Of a DNA stretch of 6,721 nt, positions 1-5,653 are shown piece by piece. The stretch is from an uncultured Muribaculaceae bacterium (lineage in GTDB: Bacteria > Bacteroidota > Bacteroidia > Bacteroidales > Muribaculaceae): positions 1 to 6,721 of the forward strand of contig CALHWU010000149.1 in assembly GCA_938039795.1 (NCBI GenBank), read 5' to 3'. Position 1 is the first letter of the stretch, and each line of letters begins with the position of its first letter. The notes below the pieces were generated by a model, which made no database searches, was not told the DNA's origin, and worked only from the letters and a program-made list of their open reading frames with translations. Both the position numbers and the translations under genes were made by a program.

Positions 1-1235
1 TGGCCCTCAAGATATGCAAGATCATGGATATGGCCATGAAGATGGGGGCTCCCGTCATCGGCCTCAACGACTCCGGAGGCGCACGCATCCAGGAGGGCAT
101 CAACGCCCTCGCCGGCTACTCCGAGATATTCCAGCGCAATATCCTCGCATCGGGCGTCATACCCCAGATTTCAGGCATCCTCGGCCCCTGCGCCGGCGGC
201 GCCGTCTACTCCCCCGCCCTCACCGACTTCACGATCATGACCAAAGGCATCTCCTACATGTTCCTGACAGGCCCGAAGGTGGTGAAGACCGTCACGGGCG
301 AGGATGTCACCCAGGATCAGCTCGGCGGAGCCGAGGTTCACTCCTCCAAGAGCGGCGTGGCCCACTTTGCCGCCGAAGACGGCGAGGAGTGCCTGAAAGT
401 GATACGCAAGCTCTTCAGCTACATACCCCAGAACAACCTTGAGGAGCCGCCTGTAGTGCCCTGCGACGACCCGATCGACCGTCTGGAGGATTCGCTAAAC
501 GAGATCATTCCCGACTCGGCCAACCGTCCCTACGACATGTATGAGGTGATCGGCGCCATCATCGACAAAGGCGAGTTCCTCGAAGTGCAGCGCGACTACG
601 CCAAGAACATCATCATCGGCTTCGCCCGCTTCAACGGCCAGAGCGTAGGCATCGTGGCCAACCAGCCCAAATATCTCGCAGGCGTGCTCGACAGCAACGC
701 CTCTCGCAAGGCCGCACGCTTCGTGCGCTTCTGCGACGCCTTCAACATACCTCTGGTGACACTCGTCGACGTGCCCGGATTCCTTCCCGGCACCGGCCAG
801 GAGTACAACGGAGTCATACTCCACGGCGCCAAGCTGCTCTACGCCTACGGCGAGGCTACGGTGCCCAAGGTGACCGTGACCCTGCGCAAGAGCTACGGCG
901 GATCCCACATCGTGATGAGCTGCAAGCAGCTCCGCGGCGACATGAACTACGCATGGCCCACGGCCGAGATCGCCGTGATGGGCGGCGCCGGAGCCGTAGA
1001 GGTGCTCTACGCCAAGGAAGCCAAGGAATCGGCCGATCCCGCAGCTGTGCTCAAGGAGAAGGAGGACGAATACAACAAGCTCTTCTGCAACCCCTACAAT
1101 GCAGCCCGCTACGGATATATCGACGACGTAATCGAGCCGCGCAACACCCGCTTCCGCATAATCCGAGCCCTGCAGCAGCTCGCCACCAAGAAACTCACCA
1201 ATCCTGCCAAGAAACATGGCAACATTCCTCTCTAA
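1..1235 (+). CDS. mmdA: Methylmalonyl-CoA decarboxylase alpha subunit (biotin-dependent carboxyltransferase), 5'-partial
   Basis: This subunit transfers the carboxyl group from (S)-methylmalonyl-CoA to carrier-bound biotin, giving propionyl-CoA, on the cytoplasmic face of the Na+-pumping decarboxylase complex. The frame is open from base 3 (about 410 residues visible); the family is roughly 515 residues, so about 105 N-terminal residues and the start lie outside the window. Both crotonase-like halves of the carboxyltransferase fold are visible: the N-terminal half with SGGARIQEG (near 75-98) and GPCAGGAVYSPALTDF (near 183-230), and the C-terminal half with VPGFLPGTGQEYNG (near 771-812) and RKSYGGSHIVMS (near 888-921). 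The C-terminus KKHGNIPL is typical of the propionyl-/methylmalonyl-CoA group. Sequence alone does not separate it from the PccB beta subunit of propionyl-CoA carboxylase; the OadG-like, biotin-carrier and beta-subunit genes that follow decide for decarboxylase. A methylmalonyl-CoA epimerase gene would be expected just upstream. Confidence 0.92.
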   Translation, partial: ALKICKIMDMAMKMGAPVIGLNDSGGARIQEGINALAGYSEIFQRNILASGVIPQISGILGPCAGGAVYSPALTDFTIMTKGISYMFLTGPKVVKTVTGEDVTQDQLGGAEVHSSKSGVAHFAAEDGEECLKVIRKLFSYIPQNNLEEPPVVPCDDPIDRLEDSLNEIIPDSANRPYDMYEVIGAIIDKGEFLEVQRDYAKNIIIGFARFNGQSVGIVANQPKYLAGVLDSNASRKAARFVRFCDAFNIPLVTLVDVPGFLPGTGQEYNGVILHGAKLLYAYGEATVPKVTVTLRKSYGGSHIVMSCKQLRGDMNYAWPTAEIAVMGGAGAVEVLYAKEAKESADPAAVLKEKEDEYNKLFCNPYNAARYGYIDDVIEPRNTRFRIIRALQQLATKKLTNPAKKHGNIPL

Positions 1236-1251
1236 CAAACCAGTCCGAATC

Positions 1252-2166
1252 ATGAAGAAAATCTTTATAACGGCGCTGGTGGCAGCAGCGGCTCTTTTCG
1301 CGGCGAACGACGCCTCGGCACAGGGCCGCAGGGGACTGCGCCTCAATGAGGTGATGGTGACCAACGACAGCAGCGTCGTCGACGACTACGGCCGCCGCAA
1401 CGCCTGGGTGGAGCTCTTCAACTCCACTTTCGCGCCGCTCGAAATATCGAGCGTGTTCATCACCGACGACCCGTCCGATCCGAAGAAATACCCCGTGCCG
1501 CTGGGCGACGTCAACACCCGCATCCCCAAGCGCCAGCACGTGATCTTCTGGGCCGACGGAGAGCCGACGAAAGGCACGTTCCACATGAATTTCACCCTGC
1601 GCCCGGGCCAGGACAACTGGATCGGCGTTTATGACGCCGACGGCAAGACCCTGATCGACGAAGTGACGGTGCCCGCATCGCTCGCGCCCAACACCACGTA
1701 TGCCCGCTCTGAAGACGGCACCGGAGAGTGGGAGGTGCGCGACGGTTCGGAAGGATCCCACGTGACCCCCAGCTCAGCCAACGTGATCCGCGATACCAAC
1801 TCCAAGGTGGAGATGTTCGCCGAGCGCGACAAGAACGGCTTCGGCATGACCGTCATGGCCATGGCCATAGTGTTCTCCGCACTGCTGCTTCTCTCAGTAT
1901 GCTTCTACATCATCAGCAAGATCGGCGAACGATACTCCAAGGGCAACAAAGCCAAGTCGCAGGGATCGAAACTTCAGGAGCTTTCACGCGAAGACCGTCC
2001 CGACTCCGACTCCGGTGAGGCCATCGCCGCCATCGCCATGGCGCTCCACGAGCATCTCGACGCCCACGACCGCGAGAACACCGTGCTCACCATCAACAAG
2101 GTGCGCAAGGCCTACTCGCCGTGGAACTCCAAAATCTACAATATGCGTCAGGCACCGCGCCACTGA
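1252..2166 (+). CDS. Lamin-tail domain / OadG-type fusion: small membrane subunit of Na+-pumping decarboxylase
   Basis: A 304-residue protein that probably anchors and assembles the decarboxylase, the role of OadG (or MmdD in Veillonella). Residues 1-23 form a clear signal peptide (MKK, then an Ala-rich hydrophobic stretch, ending ASA before Gln24). Residues about 28-175 resemble a lamin-tail domain: LNEVMVTN, then WVELFNST, ITDDPSDP, and a late GTGEWEV segment. One membrane helix follows at about 198-222 (FGMTVMAMAIVFSALLLL), then a charged linker and a C-terminal segment at 255-300 (GEAIAAIAMALHEH, then YSPWNSKIY) like OadG tails. Predicted topology is lamin-tail domain in the periplasm and tail in the cytoplasm, which fits the N-out arrangement of OadG. 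The ATG at 1252 is preferred over an in-frame ATG at 1216 because it places the signal peptide at the N-terminus and avoids overlap with mmdA. The gap to mmdA is 16 bases. The domain calls come from motif reading only. Confidence 0.85.
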   Translation: MKKIFITALVAAAALFAANDASAQGRRGLRLNEVMVTNDSSVVDDYGRRNAWVELFNSTFAPLEISSVFITDDPSDPKKYPVPLGDVNTRIPKRQHVIFWADGEPTKGTFHMNFTLRPGQDNWIGVYDADGKTLIDEVTVPASLAPNTTYARSEDGTGEWEVRDGSEGSHVTPSSANVIRDTNSKVEMFAERDKNGFGMTVMAMAIVFSALLLLSVCFYIISKIGERYSKGNKAKSQGSKLQELSREDRPDSDSGEAIAAIAMALHEHLDAHDRENTVLTINKVRKAYSPWNSKIYNMRQAPRH

Positions 2167-2216
2167 CACGAGGCCCGTCCATCACCCCTTTACAACATCT
2201 CATATCATCAAACGAA

Positions 2217-2651
2217 ATGAAAGAATACAAATATAAGATCAACGGCAACACCTACAAGGTAGCCGTGGGCGACATCGACAACAATTCAGCCCAGGTTGAA
2301 GTCAACGGCATCCCCTACAAGGTGGAGCTTGAGCGTAAGGACAAGCCTGTCAACATAGTCAACGCACCGCGTCCGTCGGCTGCACCGCGCACCGAGAGCG
2401 GAGCCAAGGTGATAGCCACTCCGAAAGCCACAGGATCGGGCCATCAGGTGAAGGCCCCTCTTCCCGGCACCATCCTCTCCGTACTCGTGAAGCCGGGCGA
2501 CACCGTCAAGGCATCCGATACAGTAGTGATGCTCGAAGCCATGAAGATGGAAAACGCCATCCACGCCGGCCGCGACGGCAAAGTGGCCTCTGTCAGCGTC
2601 GGCCAGGGCGAAGCCGTGCTCGAAGGCGCAGTGCTCATCACCCTCGAATGA
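2217..2651 (+). CDS. mmdC: Biotin carboxyl carrier protein of methylmalonyl-CoA decarboxylase (gamma subunit)
   Basis: A 144-residue mobile carrier that shuttles carboxybiotin from the alpha subunit to the membrane beta subunit. The C-terminal biotinyl domain (about residues 77-144) has the invariant motif EAMKMEN; Lys110 (codon at 2544-2546) is the residue that biotin ligase would modify. PLPGTILSVLVKPGDTV before it and the GKVASVSVGQGEAV hairpin after it are typical of this fold. Residues 1-45 form a small N-terminal domain (KYKINGNTYKV, VEVNGIPYKVEL), and residues about 46-76 are a Pro/Ala/Thr-rich flexible linker. The ATG at 2217 gives the family-like N-terminus; an in-frame ATG at 2121 would add 32 residues and overlap the previous gene's C-terminus, so it is rejected. 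It is separated by 50 bases from the OadG-like gene and by 42 from the beta-subunit gene, so it is one operon. Confidence 0.92.
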   Translation: MKEYKYKINGNTYKVAVGDIDNNSAQVEVNGIPYKVELERKDKPVNIVNAPRPSAAPRTESGAKVIATPKATGSGHQVKAPLPGTILSVLVKPGDTVKASDTVVMLEAMKMENAIHAGRDGKVASVSVGQGEAVLEGAVLITLE

Positions 2652-2693
2652 TAGGAAACACCTGATTACCCACAGCTATAAAACAAAGAAGCT

Positions 2694-3851
2694 ATGTCAT
2701 TCGGTGATTTCTTAGCCAACAATCTCCATCAGTTCTGGATCCTCACGGGATTCCATAACGCCACATGGGAGCATTTCGTCATGCTGGCCGTAGGTCTGTT
2801 CTTTATCTGGCTTGCCATCAAGAAAGACTTCGAGCCGATGCTCCTCGTGCCGATAGGCTTCGGCATACTTATAGGCAACATTCCGTTCAACACCACTGCA
2901 GGTCTCGACGTAGGCATCTATGAGGAGGGCTCCGTGCTCAACATCCTCTACAACGGTGTCTCGGCCGGATGGTATCCCCCGCTGATATTCCTCGGCATCG
3001 GCGCCATGACCGACTTCTCCGCCCTGATAGCCAACCCGAAGCTGATGCTCATCGGAGCCGCAGCCCAGTTCGGCATCTTCGGCGCGTATATGGTGGCCCT
3101 GCTGCTGGGCTTCACACCCGACCAGGCCGGCGCCATCGCCATCATCGGCGGCGCCGACGGCCCCACGGCCATCTTCCTGTCGTCGAAGCTCGCTCCCAAT
3201 CTGATGGGCGCCATAGCCGTGTCGGCCTACTCCTACATGGCCCTCGTGCCTGTGATCCAGCCGCCGCTGATGCGCCTCTTCACCACCAAGAAGGAGCGTC
3301 TGATCAAGATGAAGCCGGCCCGCGCCGTGTCGCAGAACGAGAAGATCATCTTCCCGATCCTGGGCCTTCTGCTCACCTGCTTCGTAGTGCCTTCTGGCAT
3401 TCCGCTGCTCGGCATGCTATTCTTCGGCAACCTGCTTCGTGAGTGCGGAGTCTGCACCCGTCTGGCCAAAACAGCCAGCAACGCCCTGACCGACATCGTC
3501 ACTATCCTTCTCGGAATGACCGTCGGCGCCTCTACCCAGGCATCGGAGTTCCTGACCGCACAGACCATCGGCATCTTCGCCCTCGGCTTCATGGCGTTTA
3601 TCATCGCATCGTCGTCGGGCGTGCTCTTCGTGAAACTCTTCAATCTCTTCCTGCCGAAGAACAAGAAGATCAACCCGCTGATCGGCAACGCCGGCGTGTC
3701 GGCTGTGCCGATGTCGGCACGCATCTCCAACAACCTCGGTCTGGAGTACGATCCGTCGAACTATCTGCTCATGCACGCCATGGGCCCCAACGTGGCCGGC
3801 GTCATCGGTTCGGCAGTCGCCGCAGGCGTCCTTCTCGGATTCCTCGCCTGA
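2694..3851 (+). CDS. mmdB: Methylmalonyl-CoA decarboxylase beta subunit (Na+-translocating carboxybiotin decarboxylase, OadB/GcdB family)
   Basis: An integral membrane protein of 385 residues, the usual size for this family, which decarboxylates carboxybiotin and uses the energy to move Na+ out of the cell. About nine hydrophobic segments are visible (for example residues 27-42, 48-65, 95-105, 117-140, 219-245 and 292-320), with signature loops between them. These loops are IGGADGPTAIFL at 151-162, with Asp155, and NPLIGNAGVSAVPMSAR at 327-343. The spacing of Asp155/Tyr181 and of Asn327, Gly331, Ser336 and Arg343 matches residues I recall as functionally important in Klebsiella OadB (D203/Y229 and N373, G377, S382, R389), so the Na+/proton site looks intact. 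The C-terminal block MHAMGPNVAGVIGSAVAAG is also characteristic. The substrate (methylmalonyl-CoA rather than oxaloacetate or glutaconyl-CoA) is inferred from the adjacent alpha subunit. It is the last gene of its operon, with a terminator 21 bases downstream. Confidence 0.95.
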   Translation: MSFGDFLANNLHQFWILTGFHNATWEHFVMLAVGLFFIWLAIKKDFEPMLLVPIGFGILIGNIPFNTTAGLDVGIYEEGSVLNILYNGVSAGWYPPLIFLGIGAMTDFSALIANPKLMLIGAAAQFGIFGAYMVALLLGFTPDQAGAIAIIGGADGPTAIFLSSKLAPNLMGAIAVSAYSYMALVPVIQPPLMRLFTTKKERLIKMKPARAVSQNEKIIFPILGLLLTCFVVPSGIPLLGMLFFGNLLRECGVCTRLAKTASNALTDIVTILLGMTVGASTQASEFLTAQTIGIFALGFMAFIIASSSGVLFVKLFNLFLPKNKKINPLIGNAGVSAVPMSARISNNLGLEYDPSNYLLMHAMGPNVAGVIGSAVAAGVLLGFLA

Positions 3852-3872
3852 CCGCGGACATATCTGCATCAC

Positions 3873-3914
3873 AAGCGCTCCGATCTCCCTCATGCGCGAA
3901 TCGGAGCGCTTTTT
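3873..3914 (+). terminator. Intrinsic terminator closing the decarboxylase operon
   Basis: A perfect 12-base-pair stem is formed by AAGCGCTCCGAT (3873-3884) and its reverse complement (3900-3911), with a 15-base loop and a run of five T (3910-3914). It starts 21 bases after the mmdB stop. The other strand has no matching T-run after the stem, so it should work mainly in the + direction. It separates the decarboxylase operon from the next unit. Confidence 0.88.
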
Positions 3915-3921
3915 ATATGTA

Positions 3922-3931
3922 ACCGATCGGT
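3922..3931. repeat. Perfect 10-base palindrome ACCGATCGGT after the terminator
   Basis: A perfect self-complementary sequence lying 8 bases beyond the T-run of the terminator and about 100 bases before the next start codon. It could be part of an operator for the downstream two-gene unit, but nothing else supports that, and 10-base palindromes can arise by chance. Confidence 0.3.
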
Positions 3932-3981
3932 CTACGCCGTAAAACAATATCCGCACTTGCACCGTTATAATCAGAAACAGA

Positions 3982-4006
3982 GCGCCGGCGCCCGCAAGAC
4001 CGCCGG
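3982..4006 (+). repeat. GC-rich palindrome and overlapping alternative hairpin in the leader of the 117-residue gene
   Basis: GCGCCGGCGC (3982-3991) is a perfect 10-base palindrome. Part of it, CCGGCG (3985-3990), can instead pair with CGCCGG (4001-4006) over a 10-base loop. If transcription starts upstream, the mRNA leader could fold in either way about 30 to 50 bases before the start codon. Whether this has any effect is unknown. The 183-base gap that contains it (3852-4034) holds the terminator and a TATAAT at 3966-3971, but I see no convincing Bacteroidota -33/-7 promoter pair. Confidence 0.3.
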
Positions 4007-4034
4007 AAAGCCACCACGACCAGATGGGAAAAAC

Positions 4035-4388
4035 ATGGTAACAAAGAAAGTAATCGATACGATCTACAAGACCTGCAAGCATCGGCCGGCATCTCCCGAG
4101 GAGCTCGACATAGCACTGCTCTTCGAGCAGCTGCCTATCGAACATGCCATAGGGATCGACGGCGACTCCCTGATAATAGGCAGTATTCCGGAGAGCTCAC
4201 CGTTCCACTGCCTTCCTCTGGGACACATCCACGGCATAATAGATTTCGACGACTGCGTGGCGATAGCGCTCCACAGCTCGATAGTGTTTCTCGACAAGGA
4301 GAGCGAACGCACATCGGTGCATATCCGACAGGAGCGTCCCTCGATCATAGACCGGCTGCGATATAACCTTTCAAATCCCGAACAGTGA
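4035..4388 (+). CDS. Hypothetical protein of 117 residues, translationally linked to tcdA
   Basis: I do not recognise a named family. The protein has no signal peptide and no membrane helix, so it is likely cytoplasmic. Its N-terminus is basic (MVTKKVIDTIYKTCKHRPAS), followed by an acidic helix-like segment, PEELDIALLFEQLP (21-34). A probable beta-rich middle at about 38-90 has alternating hydrophobic residues: GDSLIIGSI, HIHGIIDFDDCVAIALHSSIVFLD. The tail is basic (RQERPSIIDRLRY). The ATG at 4035 is preferred over an in-frame TTG at 3957, whose extra 26 residues (MHRYNQKQSAGARKT and so on) are low-complexity and basic, like translated leader. Its last four bases (GTGA) contain the GTG start of tcdA, so the two are probably co-translated. 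Good codon structure, the overlap and the composition argue that it is a real gene; a role connected with tcdA is only a guess from position. Confidence 0.78.
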   Translation: MVTKKVIDTIYKTCKHRPASPEELDIALLFEQLPIEHAIGIDGDSLIIGSIPESSPFHCLPLGHIHGIIDFDDCVAIALHSSIVFLDKESERTSVHIRQERPSIIDRLRYNLSNPEQ

Positions 4389-5140
4389 CCGACCGAATTT
4401 TTGACCGCACCCGCCGCCTCATTGGCGACGAGGCCATGGAGCGCCTCGCCGGCGCGTCAGCCATCGTGCTGGGCATCGGAGGTGTCGGCGGCTGGACGGC
4501 CGAAAGCCTCGTCCGCACCGGCATAGGACGCATCGCCATAGTCGACCCCGACGAAATAGCCGTCACCAACATCAACCGCCAGGTCATGGCCACGACATCG
4601 ACCGTAGGCGCGCCAAAAGCCGACATACTCGCCGAGCGGCTTCTCGACATCAATCCATCGCTCCGGCTGACCGTCATGAAGCAGAGATATACGGCCGACA
4701 ATGCCGCCGCTTTCGACCTCGGCGCTCACGACATCACCATCGACGCCATCGACTCGCTCGCCGACAAGGCCGCTCTGATACTCCACGCCACATCCACCCC
4801 TTCCACGCGCCTGTTCTCATCTATGGGAGCCGCCCTCAAGTCTGATCCCACTCAGGTGAGCGTGGCCGAGTTCTGGCAGGTCAAGGGGTGCCCGCTCGCC
4901 GCCGCGCTGCGACGGCGGTTCAAGCGCGACGCCACAATGCCGCGCCGCAAATTCCGCTGCGTCTACTCCCCGCAGCTTCTCGCCAATGCCGGCGACGAGC
5001 CTGAGACCGACGGCTCCATGACCTACGGCAAACGGGCCGTCAACGGCGCCCTCTGCCACATCACGGCCATATTCGGCTTCACTCTGGCCGGACTCGCCAT
5101 CGAAAGCCTGCTGCGTCAGCCAAGTGACGGCAATAGGTAG
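4385..5140 (+). CDS. tcdA: tRNA threonylcarbamoyladenosine dehydratase (TcdA/CsdL, E1-like ThiF/HesA family)
   Basis: This cytoplasmic enzyme uses ATP to convert t6A at position 37 of ANN-decoding tRNAs to the cyclic form ct6A. Of 251 residues (E. coli TcdA is about 268), the N-terminal RTRRLIGDEAMERL is a family hallmark. The nucleotide-binding loop GIGGVGG is at 30-36, followed by the acidic VDPDE (53-57), TNINRQ with Asn64 and Arg65 (61-66), Lys78, and DAID (120-123). TcdA-type features that separate it from ThiF/MoeB are the DPTQVSVAEF segment (154-163), PLAAALRRRFKRD (170-182), RCVYSPQ (191-197) and a hydrophobic C-terminal helix (227-243). The ThiF/MoeB CXXC zinc pairs are absent. The start is the GTG at 4385, inside the stop of the preceding gene; no later ATG would keep the RLIGDE motif. 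An imperfect hairpin follows the stop. Confidence 0.9.
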   Translation: MTDRIFDRTRRLIGDEAMERLAGASAIVLGIGGVGGWTAESLVRTGIGRIAIVDPDEIAVTNINRQVMATTSTVGAPKADILAERLLDINPSLRLTVMKQRYTADNAAAFDLGAHDITIDAIDSLADKAALILHATSTPSTRLFSSMGAALKSDPTQVSVAEFWQVKGCPLAAALRRRFKRDATMPRRKFRCVYSPQLLANAGDEPETDGSMTYGKRAVNGALCHITAIFGFTLAGLAIESLLRQPSDGNR

Positions 5141-5164
5141 ACCGGCATGAACTTTACTCCGGTC
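5140..5164 (+). other. Weak hairpin after tcdA
   Basis: GACCGG (5140-5145) can pair with CCGGTC (5159-5164) over a 13-base loop, directly at the tcdA stop. There is no T-run after it, so it is a poor intrinsic terminator; it might protect the mRNA 3' end or mean nothing. Confidence 0.25.
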
Positions 5165-5207
5165 AGCGACGTTCACTCTCTGATGCCATTGCGGCGCCGT
5201 GTCCTAT

Positions 5208-5220
5208 TGCCATTTTGGCA
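5208..5220. repeat. Inverted repeat TGCCA-TTT-TGGCA upstream of the groESL promoter
   Basis: Two perfect 5-base arms lie around a TTT spacer, about 25 bases before the -24 element of the sigma-54-like promoter. The motif TGCCATT also occurs at 5184-5190 and TTTGGCA again at 5242-5248, so the region is rich in copies of this half-site. It could be a regulator site for the chaperonin operon, but the arms are short. Confidence 0.35.
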
Positions 5221-5242
5221 GACCGACTGACACGACCGCGCT

Positions 5243-5260
5243 TTGGCACGGAATATGCAT
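5243..5260 (+). promoter_or_regulatory. Sigma-54 (-24/-12) type promoter candidate for groES-groEL
   Basis: TTGGCACGGAATATGCAT matches the RpoN consensus TGGCACG-N4-TTGCW at all fixed positions except the first T of TTGC, which is A. The diagnostic GG (5245-5246) and GC (5257-5258) are separated by exactly 10 bases. Transcription would begin near 5270, giving a leader of about 50 bases that is very A-rich and lacks a Shine-Dalgarno sequence, as is usual in Bacteroidota. I see no CIRCE repeat (the HrcA operator) here. A housekeeping promoter reading (TTTG at 5242-5245 with TAAT at 5267) is possible, but its -7 box is poor. Confidence 0.5.
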
Positions 5261-5321
5261 TGACACTAATGCGACATCAAAGCAAACATAAACAAAAACA
5301 ATAAACAAAACCTACCGAATC

Positions 5322-5597
5322 ATGAACATCAAACCATTGGCCGACCGGGTGCTTATCAAACCCGTCCCCGCTGAAGAAGTGACAATGGCCGGAATCATCA
5401 TCCCCGACTCCGCCAAAGAGAAGCCCCTCAAAGGCACCGTAGTCGCTGCAGGCTGCGGCACAAAAGATGAGGAGATGACCGTCAAGGCCGGCGACACCGT
5501 GCTCTATGGCAAGTATTCAGGCAACGAGATCGAATTCGAGGGCGAGAAATACCTCATCATGCGCCAGAGCGACATCCTCGCTATCGTAGAGGACTGA
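5322..5597 (+). CDS. groES: Co-chaperonin GroES (Hsp10)
   Basis: A 91-residue lid of the cytoplasmic GroEL folding chamber, of normal length and starting directly with the conserved MNIKPLADRVLIKP. The mobile loop (about residues 16-32) carries the hydrophobic tripeptide Ile25-Ile26-Ile27 that binds the GroEL apical domain, followed by the conserved PDSAKEKP. The second half shows KGTVVAAG, VKAGDTVLYGKYSG and the ending YLIMRQSDILAIVED, all standard. It is first in the operon, 56 bases before groEL, and lies behind a candidate sigma-54 type promoter. The leader before the ATG is A-rich, without a Shine-Dalgarno site. Confidence 0.97.
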   Translation: MNIKPLADRVLIKPVPAEEVTMAGIIIPDSAKEKPLKGTVVAAGCGTKDEEMTVKAGDTVLYGKYSGNEIEFEGEKYLIMRQSDILAIVED

Positions 5598-5653
5598 CCG
5601 GGGCGCGCCTCCCTCATGACCGAACATAACTCATACCAAAATCAACAGCAATC

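Noticed and set aside
1..1235. mmdA read as the beta chain of a propionyl-CoA carboxylase
   Set aside because: The sequence alone allows it, but the operon continues with an OadG-like subunit, a stand-alone biotin carrier and a Na+-pumping beta subunit, and no biotin carboxylase gene is present.
1216..1251. Earlier in-frame ATG for the lamin-tail/OadG protein
   Set aside because: It would overlap mmdA by 20 bases and place 12 residues before a textbook signal peptide; the ATG at 1252 is far better.
495..1364. Minus-strand open frame of 289 codons over mmdA
   Set aside because: It lies fully opposite a well-conserved carboxyltransferase and has no motif of its own; it is a shadow of the codon bias.
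3966..3971. TATAAT as a -10 box for the 117-residue gene
   Set aside because: There is no matching -35 or -33 element at the right distance, and this group does not normally use that consensus.
3957..4034. TTG start extending the 117-residue protein by 26 residues
   Set aside because: The extension is basic and low-complexity, and the ATG at 4035 gives a normal N-terminus.
3417..4145. Long minus-strand open frame (242 codons) with a hydrophobic stretch
   Set aside because: It runs antisense across the end of mmdB, the terminator and the start of the 117-residue gene. Its composition is what an antisense shadow of GC-rich coding sequence gives, and it shows no recognisable domain.
5260..5288. 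TTGACA at 5260-5265 as a classical -35 box
   Set aside because: No acceptable -10 box follows at 16 to 18 bases, and Bacteroidota housekeeping promoters use a different TTG/TAnnTTTG layout, which also fails here.
5141..5321. CIRCE element for HrcA control of groESL
   Set aside because: I looked for TTAGCACTC-N9-GAGTGCTAA or a close relative and found neither arm in this region.
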